Assembly: GCF_916618955.1 (NCBI RefSeq)
Contig: NZ_OU745390.1
Span: 2,232,001 to 2,296,000 of the forward strand
Source: Pseudomonas sp. Marseille-Q3773
GTDB taxonomy: Bacteria > Pseudomonadota > Gammaproteobacteria > Pseudomonadales > Pseudomonadaceae
DNA length: 64,000 bases
Direction of reading: 5' to 3'
The position numbers and the translations under genes were made by a program. Below the pieces are notes generated by a model. That model ran no database searches. It was not told the origin of the DNA and saw only the letters and a program-made list of their open reading frames with translations. Positions 8,323 to 17,361 of this stretch are shown piece after piece. Position 1 is the stretch's first letter. Each line of letters begins with the position of its first letter.

Positions 8323-8565
8323 ATGCTAAAAATCGTTCCAGATCCGCCTCATAACCTCCAATCCCTTGAAGACACCTTGATCCAGGCGACGGATTACGCG
8401 CTGTGCGCGTCGACTGTCGTACATCAGGCAATGCTACTGCATCCCAAGTCACCGGCATCAATTCTCATGATGGCCTCTATGCATGAGCTGGAGACGCTAC
8501 GAGCCCTGCTTGAGCAAGCGCTGATACAGGTGCAAATGCCGTCTGAGCCGCGGACCTTGCACTAA
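8323..8565 (+). CDS. DUF6124-family small protein
   Basis: Pseudomonas-specific protein of 80 residues with the pattern I recall for DUF6124 (MLKIVPDPPHNLQSLEDTLI followed by ATDYALCASTVVHQAML and MASMHELETLRALLEQAL). It is mostly helical, with no signal peptide or membrane segment. A decayed relative of its 5' end occurs at 11260. It is followed 85 bp downstream by a DUF3077 gene, a pairing common in this genus. Function is unknown. Confidence 0.8.
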   Translation: MLKIVPDPPHNLQSLEDTLIQATDYALCASTVVHQAMLLHPKSPASILMMASMHELETLRALLEQALIQVQMPSEPRTLH

Positions 8566-8650
8566 GGCTGCAGCGATGTGTCGCCTGGGCTGCCTTATTG
8601 CCGGCGATAGGGCCAGCGCAGGCACTAGAGATTTTCGGGGAGATTGAACA

Positions 8651-8914
8651 ATGCCCACTGAAGAAACCAAATGTACCGTTGGCAAGACCACCTTCTACCA
8701 AGGCGAAAACCAGACCCATCCCCTCTTCCGCATCGAAGCCGGCATCCCGTGCCAGAGCGCCCGCGAACAGGCCTCGGAATTGTTGGGCTACGCACGGGAT
8801 CTCACCTTGGACGGTTTGATGGAAGACAAACCACAGCTGATATGGGCTTCGCACTACCTGTGCGCGTTAGCCAAGGCGCTGATGGATGATGCCGAGCTGG
8901 GCATGATGCGCTGA
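8651..8914 (+). CDS. DUF3077-family small protein
   Basis: Protein of 87 residues starting MPTEETKCTVGKTTFYQG, preceded by a purine-rich GGGGAGA ribosome-binding site. The segment PLFRIEAGIPCQSAREQASE followed by LLGYARDLTLDGL is the DUF3077 pattern of small Pseudomonas proteins. It has no signal or transmembrane segment. It lies in the same orientation as the DUF6124 gene and is probably co-expressed with it. Function unknown. Confidence 0.8.
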   Translation: MPTEETKCTVGKTTFYQGENQTHPLFRIEAGIPCQSAREQASELLGYARDLTLDGLMEDKPQLIWASHYLCALAKALMDDAELGMMR

Positions 8915-9011
8915 ACATCACTCACTGAATTGCCTTCAAGATCTGGAGCGAAACACAAACTTGAAGGCAATTCGCAAGCCATGCCACATGGCTAATCAGC
9001 AATGCTGCTGA

Positions 9012-9920
9012 TCAGAACACCGACCATCCGATCCGCGAACTCAACAGTTCAAGCGCCGCCATCCCGGCCAGAGAGTTACCCGCAGCGTTCAGCTCTGGTG
9101 ACCACACGCACACAGTGAATTGCCCTGGCACGATCGCCACGATGCCACCGCCCACACCACTCTTGCCCGGCAACCCCACACGGTAGGCGAAATTGCCTGC
9201 CTCGTCATACAGCCCGCTGGTTGCCATGATCGAGTTCACCTGCTGGGTTTGGCGCGGGGTGAGAATCTGCGAGCCGCTGTGCTTGCAGAAACCATCATTA
9301 GCCAGGAAGCAGAACGCCCGGGCCAGGTCCAGGCAGTTCATTTGCAGCGCACAGTAGCTGAAATAGCTACGCAGTACCGTTTCGACTTCGTTATGGAAGT
9401 TGCCGAACGACTGCATCAGGTACGCCATGGCCGCGTTACGCGCGCGGAACTGGTACTCCGAATCAGCAACGCGCGCATCGATCGAGATATGCGGGTTGCC
9501 CGACAGCCGCCGCACGAAATCGCGCATCGACAAGGTAGGTGCTGCAAAGCGCGACTGGTTGATATCACAGATCACCAACGCACCGGCGTTGATGAACGGA
9601 TTGCGCGGGCGCCCGCGCTCGAACTCCAGCTGTACCAGCGAGTTGAACGGCTGGCCGGAGGGCTCATGGCCAAGCCGCTCCCAGATGGCCTCGCCCGAGT
9701 GGCCAATCGCCTGGACCAGGCTGAACACCTTGGAAATACTCTGCACCGAAAACGGCACCAGGGCGTCGCCTGCGCAGTGATAACTGCCATCGTTGCCGTA
9801 AACGGCGATGCCCAACTGGTTCGCCGGCACGTCGGCCAGCGCAGGGATGTAGTCAGCCACTTTGCCCTTGCCGATCAAGGGACGTACTTCTTCGAGAATC
9901 TCGTTCAACAGCGTTTGCAT
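9012..9920 (-). CDS. glsA: Glutaminase A
   Basis: Cytoplasmic serine-dependent glutaminase (L-glutamine to L-glutamate plus ammonia), 302 residues, full length for the family. Visible motifs include the catalytic serine region ([16 protein letters not shown]-x-x-K), [24 protein letters not shown]-like substrate residues ([16 protein letters not shown]), [12 protein letters not shown], and the C-terminal [20 protein letters not shown]. No signal peptide is present, which separates it from the periplasmic asparaginase/glutaminase at 34720. It is apparently monocistronic. Confidence 0.95.
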   Translation of the reverse strand: MQTLLNEILEEVRPLIGKGKVADYIPALADVPANQLGIAVYGNDGSYHCAGDALVPFSVQSISKVFSLVQAIGHSGEAIWERLGHEPSGQPFNSLVQLEFERGRPRNPFINAGALVICDINQSRFAAPTLSMRDFVRRLSGNPHISIDARVADSEYQFRARNAAMAYLMQSFGNFHNEVETVLRSYFSYCALQMNCLDLARAFCFLANDGFCKHSGSQILTPRQTQQVNSIMATSGLYDEAGNFAYRVGLPGKSGVGGGIVAIVPGQFTVCVWSPELNAAGNSLAGMAALELLSSRIGWSVF

Positions 9921-10134
9921 GGAGGGCCCTGTATCAATCCCCAGACGACGGCTTAGGGGTAGTGTTCTTGACGAAGGTTAAGCGGGAGAAATCACACATT
10001 CGACAAGAAATGGCCGAGACTACCATGCCGGGCAGCGGCCACGGGGCCAGCAGGATCAGCTAGGCCTGTGGCTCCACGTGGCACTGGGCAAGTCTTTGGC
10101 GGATACAACGCAAACGGCTCGGTGCAGGTCGCAC

Positions 10135-10928
10135 CTAGCGGGCGGTTTTGTGGCGAACGTAAAGCGCACTGGCACCACCTGAAAGGTGCCGTGCCTGCAG
10201 CTCGAACGCATGTGGATGCCCTTTGATCAAATCGCTCAGCTTCTTGAAACCATGGGTGCGCGGATCGAACTCCGGTCGGAGCTTTGTTATGTTTGCGCCC
10301 AGCATTCCCAAGCTTGCCCAACCCTCCTCGTCAGCAAGGTCGTCCAGAATCTGTTGATGAAGCCAACCGGGACTTTCGGCTTTTTGCGAGCAACTACGTC
10401 TTTGTTCGGCTTGCCGGCGCCGGAAGCGGCGTCAGCGTCACCTGCCACTTGCTCGCAAACAGGCGGCAACACCTCCTCGCGCAACAGCTCGGTGTAGACA
10501 AACTTGTCGCAGGCGGCCACGAATGGCTTCGGCGTCTTCTCTTCACCAAACCCATAAACGGTCAGGCCTTCCTCACGCAGGCGTGAAGCTAGGCGGGTGA
10601 AGTCGCTGTCGCTCGAAACCAGGCAGAAGCCATCGAAACGTCGGGTGTAGAGCAGGTCCATCGCATCGATGATCAATGAGCTGTCGGTTGCGTTCTTGCC
10701 TTTTGTGTAGGCGAATTGCTGGATGGGTTGGATGGAGTAGTCGAGGAGAACCTTTTTCCAGCCACCTAGTTGGGGGCCGGTCCAGTCTCCATAGATACGC
10801 TTGACGCTGGCCACGCCGTATTTGGCAATTTCTTCGAACAAACCTTCAACGATGGCGGCTGGGGCGTTATCGGCGTCAATCAGTACAGCGAGGTGTTTTT
10901 GTGAGTGATTCGCGCTGTGAGTGGCCAT
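10135..10928 (-). pseudogene. NYN-domain (PIN-like) protein with C-terminal OST-HTH, frameshifted
   Basis: LabA/DUF88-type protein. The N-terminal NYN domain (residues ~10-150) shows the acidic residues expected of a PIN-like nuclease: AVLIDADNAP, TDSSLIIDAMDLL and LVSSDSDFTRLA. The open frame breaks at KVPVGFINR and ends out of frame after about 213 codons. Adding one base near 10350 restores ILDDLADEEGWASLGMLGAN, KLRPEFDPRTHGFKKLSDLI and a tail to the stop at 10135, which is the usual OST-HTH/LOTUS domain of this family. So a single-base deletion truncates the RNA-binding half. Members are thought to act on RNA. Confidence 0.75.
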
Positions 10929-11598
10929 GGTCTGTCCTTAAATAAAAATAATATATACTCAACGGCTGCAGTAGTGCCTCCTTTTCAGCATCCAATGCTG
11001 ATGTATTACGTCTTTCCACGTCCTAATCGGCAATTATGTTAACCACTTTTTAGCATCGCGAGAAATTGGCTATACGGATACACGAGCGTGAGAGATTTTT
11101 GGACTGTTGCTCGTGCGCATACCCTTCATGGCAGCTGTTCGTGCGGACACGTTTGTCTGCGCTGATTGCCAACTCGGTCTGTCAACGCTCGTACAGCTTC
11201 CAGCCCTCCGGTTGACAGCGAAGTGGATAGCAGCTGAATCATTGTTTTAGAACGTAAATATGCTGAACGTAGTTCCTGAGCCAACGCACAATATCCCTTA
11301 CCTTAATATGAACTACGCGCCAACCTGGGTCCCGCACTACTACTTATGCTCATTTTACAAAAGCACCGTTAGATGATCGCGAATTGAGCACGACGCACTA
11401 AACCGGCGATTCGAGTAAACCATGATCCACCTTCCAAAGCTCGCCGAGGGCATAAACCGAAGGCAATCAATACACGAGAATATTAGACAAAAATTGAAAA
11501 CCGCATCCAACACAAGAAAGAATATATTTTATACAAATTACGGCACAAATACCACTTCAATCCGATAGAATACATAACCCACTTACTGACTAGTCCAA
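10929..11598. other. AT-rich gap with leader copy and gene remnant at the left edge of the island
   Basis: 670 bp without an intact gene. 10929-11100 is the promoter side of the NYN gene and has AT-rich -10-like tracts. 11115-11376 is the truncated DUF6124 leader and gene described separately. 11377-11598 is strongly AT-rich and shows no open frame of note; it precedes the stop of the receiver gene at 11599. I see no integrase and no tRNA fragment here. Confidence 0.5.
11115..11376 (+). pseudogene. Remnant of a DUF6124-type gene with its leader
   Basis: The leader shares TTCATGGC, GGTCTGTCAAC, GTACA and TTGACAGCG in the same order with the one at 8180-8320, including the arms CTGTCAA (11179-11185) and TTGACAG (11212-11218). 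The ATG at 11260 then reads MLNVVPEPTHNIP, clearly related to MLKIVPDPPHNLQ of the intact gene, but after about 13 codons the similarity stops and the frame ends at 11376. This is the point where host-type sequence gives way to island sequence. Confidence 0.6.
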
Positions 11599-12903
11599 TC
11601 ATAAATATATGATACCAGGCCGAGACTGATGATTCCTCAACTTGAATAGCAGATCATTAAGAATTTGTTCCCGAAGGCGATACAACGGGGCGATATCCTT
11701 TATAAGATCCTTCTCGAAAACCAACACCGCCCCCGCATTAAACAGCAACACCCTATCCTGACCTGAGATGGAAAAAACAGGAGATACCCATAGTGCATCA
11801 GGACGGTTTCTCTCTTTCAGCACAGAAGAAGGAATATCTAACCCTAAAAAATAGCTCAACGTTTGCGGTTTACGTTGCGCATAGTCACAAGCAGCTTGTC
11901 CTTGAAGTAAAATCCACTTCGCATCCGCTAAGTTAACAGGATCTTTTAAAGCAAAGCAACGGCTAGCGATATCATTCAAGGTCATACCAAAAAACTTTTC
12001 AATTGTTGACCCAATATCATTAACCGGAGTATCAGCATAAGCAACAATTGCCCCCCTATCAAGCGAGCTAATGCGCTCAACAGAAGTCGAAAGATTTATA
12101 AATTTATTGATCTGACCTATTTTTTCACTTGAAATTGCCTCGGAGTCGGAGGCAGAGAACACCTTCTCCCAAATCGTGGCCTCACGTGCATCAGTCGCAA
12201 AAAAACTAAGCCTATCAGACAAAATAGGCAACAACACTTCATTCAAAGCATAAAAACGGTCTTGATCTACATTCTTAGAGCCAACTGCGGCCACCGCCAA
12301 GGATGCCATTACTCCTTTGATCTGTTCCGCCTTACCGTCTGATAAGTCCATAAGTTGCGCGACTGTACCAGCTGCCGCTGACAAAACATACTTCTCCCAA
12401 GCCAACAATGCCGTGGCCTGTGGGTGAGCGGACAAAAGATTATCAACTTTCGATCTCAGTAGGCCTGCGTTAGACACCACAGATCTACCACCTACTTTCG
12501 TCAAATGGTCAATTTTCGGTAAAGGCATTACTCCATAAGGTCTAGGTACGGCCTTATCCAAACGCTCACATATATACTTATGAAGCCCCTCACCTTGATC
12601 AGCCCCATCAGCCTCATCCGGATGTTGACTCCAAAGAATGATCGCATAAGGTCCGCGAGGACCCATTTTCTCCAAACATGTCACAATAGTACTAAAATGT
12701 TTCTCTGGAGTACCTACAGCATCTCCTAACAGATGAAGGTCAAAAAAAATCACCCGTGCATCAGGGCAAGTAGCTTCGATTCCTTCCTCCACATTAAAGG
12801 GCACGCTCAAACATGCCACCCCTGTACGAGACAAGGCATCTGTCAGCGCCGTAAGTTCATCAATTTTATCATCTACCGCAACTATCCGTGGAGAGGGTAA
12901 CAT
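11599..12903 (-). CDS. Receiver-domain protein fused to an unknown C-terminal domain (island signalling partner)
   Basis: Protein of 434 residues. Residues ~5-135 look like a divergent response-regulator receiver. Numbering from the GTG one codon upstream, it shows the acidic pair D12-D13 (RIVAVDDKIDEL), a phosphoacceptor candidate D56 (ARVIFFDLHLLG), a switch Ser93 (AIILWSQHP) and a lysine K131 (MPLPKID). The remaining ~300 residues match no family I recognise and include no obvious HTH, so it may not be a transcription factor. Its ATG overlaps the stop of the upstream dual-GHKL gene (TGATG), implying translational coupling and a partner relation. The region is much more AT-rich than the core genes. 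It is the last gene of a leftward run that starts with the cytosine methyltransferase. Confidence 0.7.
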   Translation of the reverse strand: MLPSPRIVAVDDKIDELTALTDALSRTGVACLSVPFNVEEGIEATCPDARVIFFDLHLLGDAVGTPEKHFSTIVTCLEKMGPRGPYAIILWSQHPDEADGADQGEGLHKYICERLDKAVPRPYGVMPLPKIDHLTKVGGRSVVSNAGLLRSKVDNLLSAHPQATALLAWEKYVLSAAAGTVAQLMDLSDGKAEQIKGVMASLAVAAVGSKNVDQDRFYALNEVLLPILSDRLSFFATDAREATIWEKVFSASDSEAISSEKIGQINKFINLSTSVERISSLDRGAIVAYADTPVNDIGSTIEKFFGMTLNDIASRCFALKDPVNLADAKWILLQGQAACDYAQRKPQTLSYFLGLDIPSSVLKERNRPDALWVSPVFSISGQDRVLLFNAGAVLVFEKDLIKDIAPLYRLREQILNDLLFKLRNHQSRPGIIYL

Positions 12904-15017
12904 CACTTAACTTCCTTAAATATCAAAGCAATAACAGCACCATCAAAGCCTTCTGGAAGATCAACCTCTTCCTTCGCAGGAAATGCTAACAACCCTCCGC
13001 TTAGTTCCATTGCCAAATTAGCATAATAGAGACCAAGCCCCATCCCAGCGGCCTTGCGAGTAAAAAATGGTCGAACCATATTTTCAGCCTCATCCTGAAA
13101 ACCAGGGCCATTGTCTGCAATTATTATGGCTGGACCGAGTTCAAAATCATCAGACAAACCTATATACAGTCTTCGATTAGCAGCCTCTGACTCCGGCCAC
13201 CTCACCTGCAACCAATACAAGGAATTATCAATGAGATTAACAAGAGCATTCAGCACCAACCCAAAAGGAAAAATAGAGCTAAAACCTCTCTCATTCGACT
13301 CAATAAACGGCGAGACAAGCTTGACATTATGAAAGCGCATGCGAGATACATTCAAATCCCGGGCGCGCAAGATTAACTTCCTTGCTTCGTGCGCCTTTTG
13401 ATCATCTCTTCTCAACAACCCCGAAAAACCGTCCAGTAACTTAGTTAAGTCTTTGGCTTGTCGCGCAGCACCTTCAATATCTACCCCGCCTTCAATAGAA
13501 CGGTGTAGCGTTCTAACACCACGCTCAACTTCATGAAATATAACAGCCAAATTGAGCCCTGACATACCTGCAGCCAGAAGCGTTTCTTGCATTGCGTGAT
13601 AATCTTCTTCAAGTTTATTCAGGTACGGATCAAAAGTTTCTAGCACACCGTGCCTTTTCATCGCAACTCTAAGCTCTTCTATCGGGCGCTCAATATTTCT
13701 CGAAACCGGATCAACACTCTTCCCAATAGCTCTTCGAACCCGTTCTTTATCTATATCCCGCTCGGTTTCAAAGATTGCCAAACCCGACAATATCAAGTCA
13801 CCCAAGCGATCTAGCGCATCATTATCAACAAAACCCTCACGGTTAGTTTTCTCAATAAGCGCTTTCGATTTCTTCAAAGAAAGGTGTACAACACCTATTA
13901 TCAGGTTATTACTAATCTTTCTCGTCGGGCGATTAACTCGCCGAAGATCGAGCCCTAGCCAGTCCACCCCAGGCTCGCCATAGTTGTAAACCCGAATGCC
14001 GTCTCTATAAACCCTAACGCCACCATTCTCATCGAGATAGTCAGTTAACATCTGAACATCAGACATTAACTTCAAAACTTCTCGCTCACGATCATATACG
14101 TAAAACTCGCCTTTTATCGGGCCGATACCTGAAATATATTCTTCATCTGCCAGAACTCGCTTCTTACCACTTTCCTTTGGCAGAAGTAGCCCAGAATTAA
14201 CCTTTTTTACCTTGCGCCCTTCCAGCTTTATTCCAGGCAGGGGCTTGAACTCGTAACTCCAAGTTATATCACCCGAACTAGATATTTTGAAGTTAAATTT
14301 CCAAGGCGCTCTTTCCAAAATCGCATCAGAGTCCAGCAAACCTTTAAGCCATTCTTCGCGCCCAATAACATCCATTGTTGCATAAAACGATTCAGGCCCT
14401 TCAAACGGCGAGCATATTGAAGTAATTTGCTTGTATAGACTCCGAACCTCCCCCCTCTTCCATTCTTGATTTCTTAACTCACTAATCTCAATTAACGTCC
14501 CTGTTTCTTCCCCTGTGAAAACTTTAGGCTTCCTCTCTTTTATCAAAATTGGGGCATCAGTTAAAAAAGGCTTATCGATAAGCTCTACCCAATCTATCTC
14601 TACGACAAATTCAGGCATACCTGCAGCCCGGGTAATTAGCCTTATCTTATCTCCCAGCTTATGAACTGCAAACCTTCCCAACCCTTTCTCACCCAGAGGA
14701 AGCCGATGATATTTTTCCGAGCGAACATCATTGTCTCGCTGAATTTTTCGATGATCATTCCCTGGCACAAGCCAAATATTCTCAATTACATCTAGCGACA
14801 TGCCGTCACCGTCATCTCTGACGATAATACGAGGGTTTTGATCAGACAGATCTAATACGACATTGACGTTTTTCGCATCTGCATCATAAGCGTTCTTCAC
14901 AAGCTCGAAAACTGCAAGCTTGTGACTTCCTATCAGCTCATCGCCAAGCAGTTGCAGTATTCTTGCTCGAGGCCGAAACGGCAGCTTGTATTCCATATCG
15001 TTGATGCTCTCGTTCAT
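12903..15017 (-). CDS. Dual-GHKL ATPase: Hsp90/MutL-like N-terminus plus histidine-kinase-like C-terminus
   Basis: Protein of 704 residues with two ATP-binding GHKL modules. The first resembles MutL/Hsp90-type ATPases: N box ELVKNAYDADA (38-48), D-x-G box VRDDGDGM (66-73), glycine lid GEKGLGRFAVHKLG (109-122). The second, near the C-terminus, resembles a sensor kinase: a possible phosphoacceptor H495 in AVIFHEVERGVRTLH, N box VNLIDNS (N598), G1 box IADNGPGF (D635) and G2 box GMGLGL (658-663). It has no membrane segments, so any signal sensed is cytoplasmic. It lies 93 bp downstream of the cytosine methyltransferase gene and overlaps the receiver gene, which is its likely phospho-partner. GHKL ATPases beside restriction-modification genes are known; this double arrangement is unusual. 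Confidence 0.75.
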   Translation of the reverse strand: MNESINDMEYKLPFRPRARILQLLGDELIGSHKLAVFELVKNAYDADAKNVNVVLDLSDQNPRIIVRDDGDGMSLDVIENIWLVPGNDHRKIQRDNDVRSEKYHRLPLGEKGLGRFAVHKLGDKIRLITRAAGMPEFVVEIDWVELIDKPFLTDAPILIKERKPKVFTGEETGTLIEISELRNQEWKRGEVRSLYKQITSICSPFEGPESFYATMDVIGREEWLKGLLDSDAILERAPWKFNFKISSSGDITWSYEFKPLPGIKLEGRKVKKVNSGLLLPKESGKKRVLADEEYISGIGPIKGEFYVYDREREVLKLMSDVQMLTDYLDENGGVRVYRDGIRVYNYGEPGVDWLGLDLRRVNRPTRKISNNLIIGVVHLSLKKSKALIEKTNREGFVDNDALDRLGDLILSGLAIFETERDIDKERVRRAIGKSVDPVSRNIERPIEELRVAMKRHGVLETFDPYLNKLEEDYHAMQETLLAAGMSGLNLAVIFHEVERGVRTLHRSIEGGVDIEGAARQAKDLTKLLDGFSGLLRRDDQKAHEARKLILRARDLNVSRMRFHNVKLVSPFIESNERGFSSIFPFGLVLNALVNLIDNSLYWLQVRWPESEAANRRLYIGLSDDFELGPAIIIADNGPGFQDEAENMVRPFFTRKAAGMGLGLYYANLAMELSGGLLAFPAKEEVDLPEGFDGAVIALIFKEVK

Positions 15018-15110
15018 CAGCTATCGATTTGGGCAGATTAACTCCACCAGAGGCTCAGCGAATATGCTGAGGTAGCAATCACTACTCCCACTAGCAGTAG
15101 CAAGGAGCCA

Positions 15111-16094
15111 TCATGCTGCCCTCTCCTTATGCTTCCCGTCAAGAGAGGCTTTCAAAGATGCAACAATCGCTTCCATAACAGGAGAGCAAACAGCATTACC
15201 CATCAACTTGACCTTGTCACGCCGGTTGACGTCTGGAAAGCAATATTCCGAAGGGAAACCCATTGCGCGCCGCAGCTCATCCGGTTGCAACATACGCATC
15301 ATATGCCCCTCAGGCGTGGGCATAACGTAGGCAAAACGATCTACTGTTGTAATCGTTCGAAGCGGTTCACTCATCCGCTGCCAACCGCCGGCGCCATCCG
15401 TTCCATAATAAACTATGAGGAACGCTTTATTCGGCCCCAGCTCGGAGATAGCACGCTGTGCACGCGCAAGAGTATCTTTTGCTCGGCGCGGCGTTACAAG
15501 AGGCGTCATTTTATAAGTGCCTTCCGGGGCCAATATGTCCCATACAGTCTTATAGTTTGATCTGAGCGGCTGAACCGTCAGCGGCATTTCCAACAGATCA
15601 GCAATCATGAACAGTCTACGACGACGCTGCCCAACACCGAAATGAGAAGAATCGATAACCTGCTCACGCACTTTATACCCAAGACGGGCAAGCTCAGACT
15701 TAAGTTCACCATATCGCGCCCAAGGCTTCATATTAATTACATTCTCTAATGTAATCCACCGCGGCTTCATGACTTCGGCATAACGAATCACTTGAAAAGC
15801 AGTTTCCTTACTTTCCTCAGATCGCGGCTTCGCGCCCCTTGCACAAGTATGATGAGTACACTCTGGCGATGATATCAACAAATCTATCGGCCCCGTCTTG
15901 GCGAGCACCTGCTCTGGAGTTAGAATTCTCAGATCCTGCTCGAAGACATGAGCCTCCTTGAAGTTGAGCTTGAATGATTCGACGGCTGGGCCCCACAAGT
16001 CAACACCACCAACAATCCTGGCACCGGCTTCGCGCGCCCCCAGACTGGCACCACCAGCCCCGCAGAACATGTCAAAAGCTCGAATCTCTTCCAT
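15111..16094 (-). CDS. DNA (cytosine-5-)-methyltransferase
   Basis: Transfers a methyl group from AdoMet to C5 of cytosine in DNA. It has 327 residues with motif I AFDMFCGAGGASLGAREAG (6-24), motif IV ISSPECTHHT with catalytic C79 (SPEC in place of the common PPCQ), motif VI TLENVINMKPW, motif VIII GVGQRRRRLF, a target-recognition region around residues 180-270, and motifs IX-X PDELRRAMGFP and KLMGNAVCSPVMEAI. It is transcribed divergently from the AspBHI-like nuclease over a 74-bp gap, so it is probably the protective or signalling methylase of the island. The Vsr gene nearby is consistent with a 5-methylcytosine product. Specificity cannot be read from sequence. Confidence 0.92.
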   Translation of the reverse strand: MEEIRAFDMFCGAGGASLGAREAGARIVGGVDLWGPAVESFKLNFKEAHVFEQDLRILTPEQVLAKTGPIDLLISSPECTHHTCARGAKPRSEESKETAFQVIRYAEVMKPRWITLENVINMKPWARYGELKSELARLGYKVREQVIDSSHFGVGQRRRRLFMIADLLEMPLTVQPLRSNYKTVWDILAPEGTYKMTPLVTPRRAKDTLARAQRAISELGPNKAFLIVYYGTDGAGGWQRMSEPLRTITTVDRFAYVMPTPEGHMMRMLQPDELRRAMGFPSEYCFPDVNRRDKVKLMGNAVCSPVMEAIVASLKASLDGKHKERAA

Positions 16095-16168
16095 CGGAAC
16101 CTTCCTTTTTCAACCTGGCTTAAAATGAAGCCCCAGGGAATACCAATTTTTCACGACAAGGACAGTCA

Positions 16169-17359
16169 ATGAGCCAAAATCAAGTTTTTACCGTTGACCA
16201 GCTTGAAGCTTCTGACCTATTCATCGACGCCCGCTATTCAGGTAGCCGCAACGGCAACGCCGGCGATGACCCACTTACCAAGCTCCTTAACCTGAGCAAC
16301 CAAGGCGGATTTCGAATTCGCGGAACCCGGAAAAACCCAAAGCTCATCGCACTGATTTCAAGCATGGAAGACCCTGATTGGCCCGACGAGCTAGACCTAT
16401 CAACCGGTATTTTTACCTACTATGGGGATAACAAGCTACCAGGTCGAAAGCTCGACGAAACACATCGGTACGGTAATAATCTCCTCGAACTGATCTTCGC
16501 CCGCCTGCATGCCGGAGAGAGAGAGAAAATCCCGCCGATCCTGATTTTCACGAAGGCTGGAGTCTACCGAGACGTGATCTTCCGCGGCCTAGCGGTCCCG
16601 GGTGCGCTTGGCAGCACTCATAATGACGACTTGGTCGCCGTGTGGCATGCCACAAAAGGCCAACGTTTTCAAAACTACCGGGCAACCTTCACGATTCTGG
16701 ATCTCCCATGCATTCCTCGCGCTTGGCTTCGCGACATTATCCATGAGGAAACGGGCGGAAGCGATAGCCAACATGCCCCATCAGCTTGGCTGAGATGGAT
16801 AAAGTCAGGCCAGTACACACCACTCATCGCAAAACGCTCGCAACCGATTCGATCAAAAAAGGAACAACTCCCCACAGCCAAGCAAGATTTGGCGCTGCTA
16901 AGCTCCTTGTACCAATACTTTCAAAGAGATCCTTATGATTTTGAGAGGTGCGCCGCCCATTTAGTCAGACTCTGCTTACCCGACACAGTTGAGCTCGACC
17001 TGACAAGACGCTACCGGGACGGTGGACGTGACGGTATCGGTAAGCTGCGGATTGGCCGGGCTGAATCATCAGTGTTGGTAGATTTTGCAATCGAAGCCAA
17101 GTGCTACGGCATTACCAACTCCGTTGGCGTACGAGAAGTATCACGGCTAATATCGAGACTTAGGCATCGACAATTTGGAATTCTAGTGACCACATCCTGG
17201 GTACATGACCAAGCTTACTCAGAGATCGTCGAGGATGGACACCCTGTGATGATCTTAGCTGGCAGAGACATCGTAGAGCTACTCAAGGGAGCAGGCCTTC
17301 AAAATCTTGAAACTTTAAATACTTGGCTTAATTCTACTTTCAGTCCTTCTAGGACATAA
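16169..17359 (+). CDS. AspBHI-like restriction endonuclease (SRA-like N-terminus, Mrr-type nuclease)
   Basis: Protein of 396 residues. The N-terminal ~230 residues (DLFIDARYSGSRNGNAGDDP, later LLNLSNQGGFRIRG and GQRFQNYRATFTILD) resemble the AspBHI N-terminal domain, which in that enzyme reads 5-methylcytosine. The C-terminal ~120 residues are a Mrr-like PD-(D/E)xK nuclease with D288 (GGRDGIGKLRIG) and E309-A-K311 (FAIEAKCYG). The ATG follows an AAGGA ribosome-binding site, and the stop is 2 bp before vsr. AspBHI relatives cut only modified DNA, so pairing with a C5 methyltransferase is notable: either the methylase acts at sites the nuclease ignores, or the nuclease has changed its dependence. 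The domain assignment is from memory of the family. Confidence 0.8.
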   Translation: MSQNQVFTVDQLEASDLFIDARYSGSRNGNAGDDPLTKLLNLSNQGGFRIRGTRKNPKLIALISSMEDPDWPDELDLSTGIFTYYGDNKLPGRKLDETHRYGNNLLELIFARLHAGEREKIPPILIFTKAGVYRDVIFRGLAVPGALGSTHNDDLVAVWHATKGQRFQNYRATFTILDLPCIPRAWLRDIIHEETGGSDSQHAPSAWLRWIKSGQYTPLIAKRSQPIRSKKEQLPTAKQDLALLSSLYQYFQRDPYDFERCAAHLVRLCLPDTVELDLTRRYRDGGRDGIGKLRIGRAESSVLVDFAIEAKCYGITNSVGVREVSRLISRLRHRQFGILVTTSWVHDQAYSEIVEDGHPVMILAGRDIVELLKGAGLQNLETLNTWLNSTFSPSRT

Positions 17360-17361
17360 AA

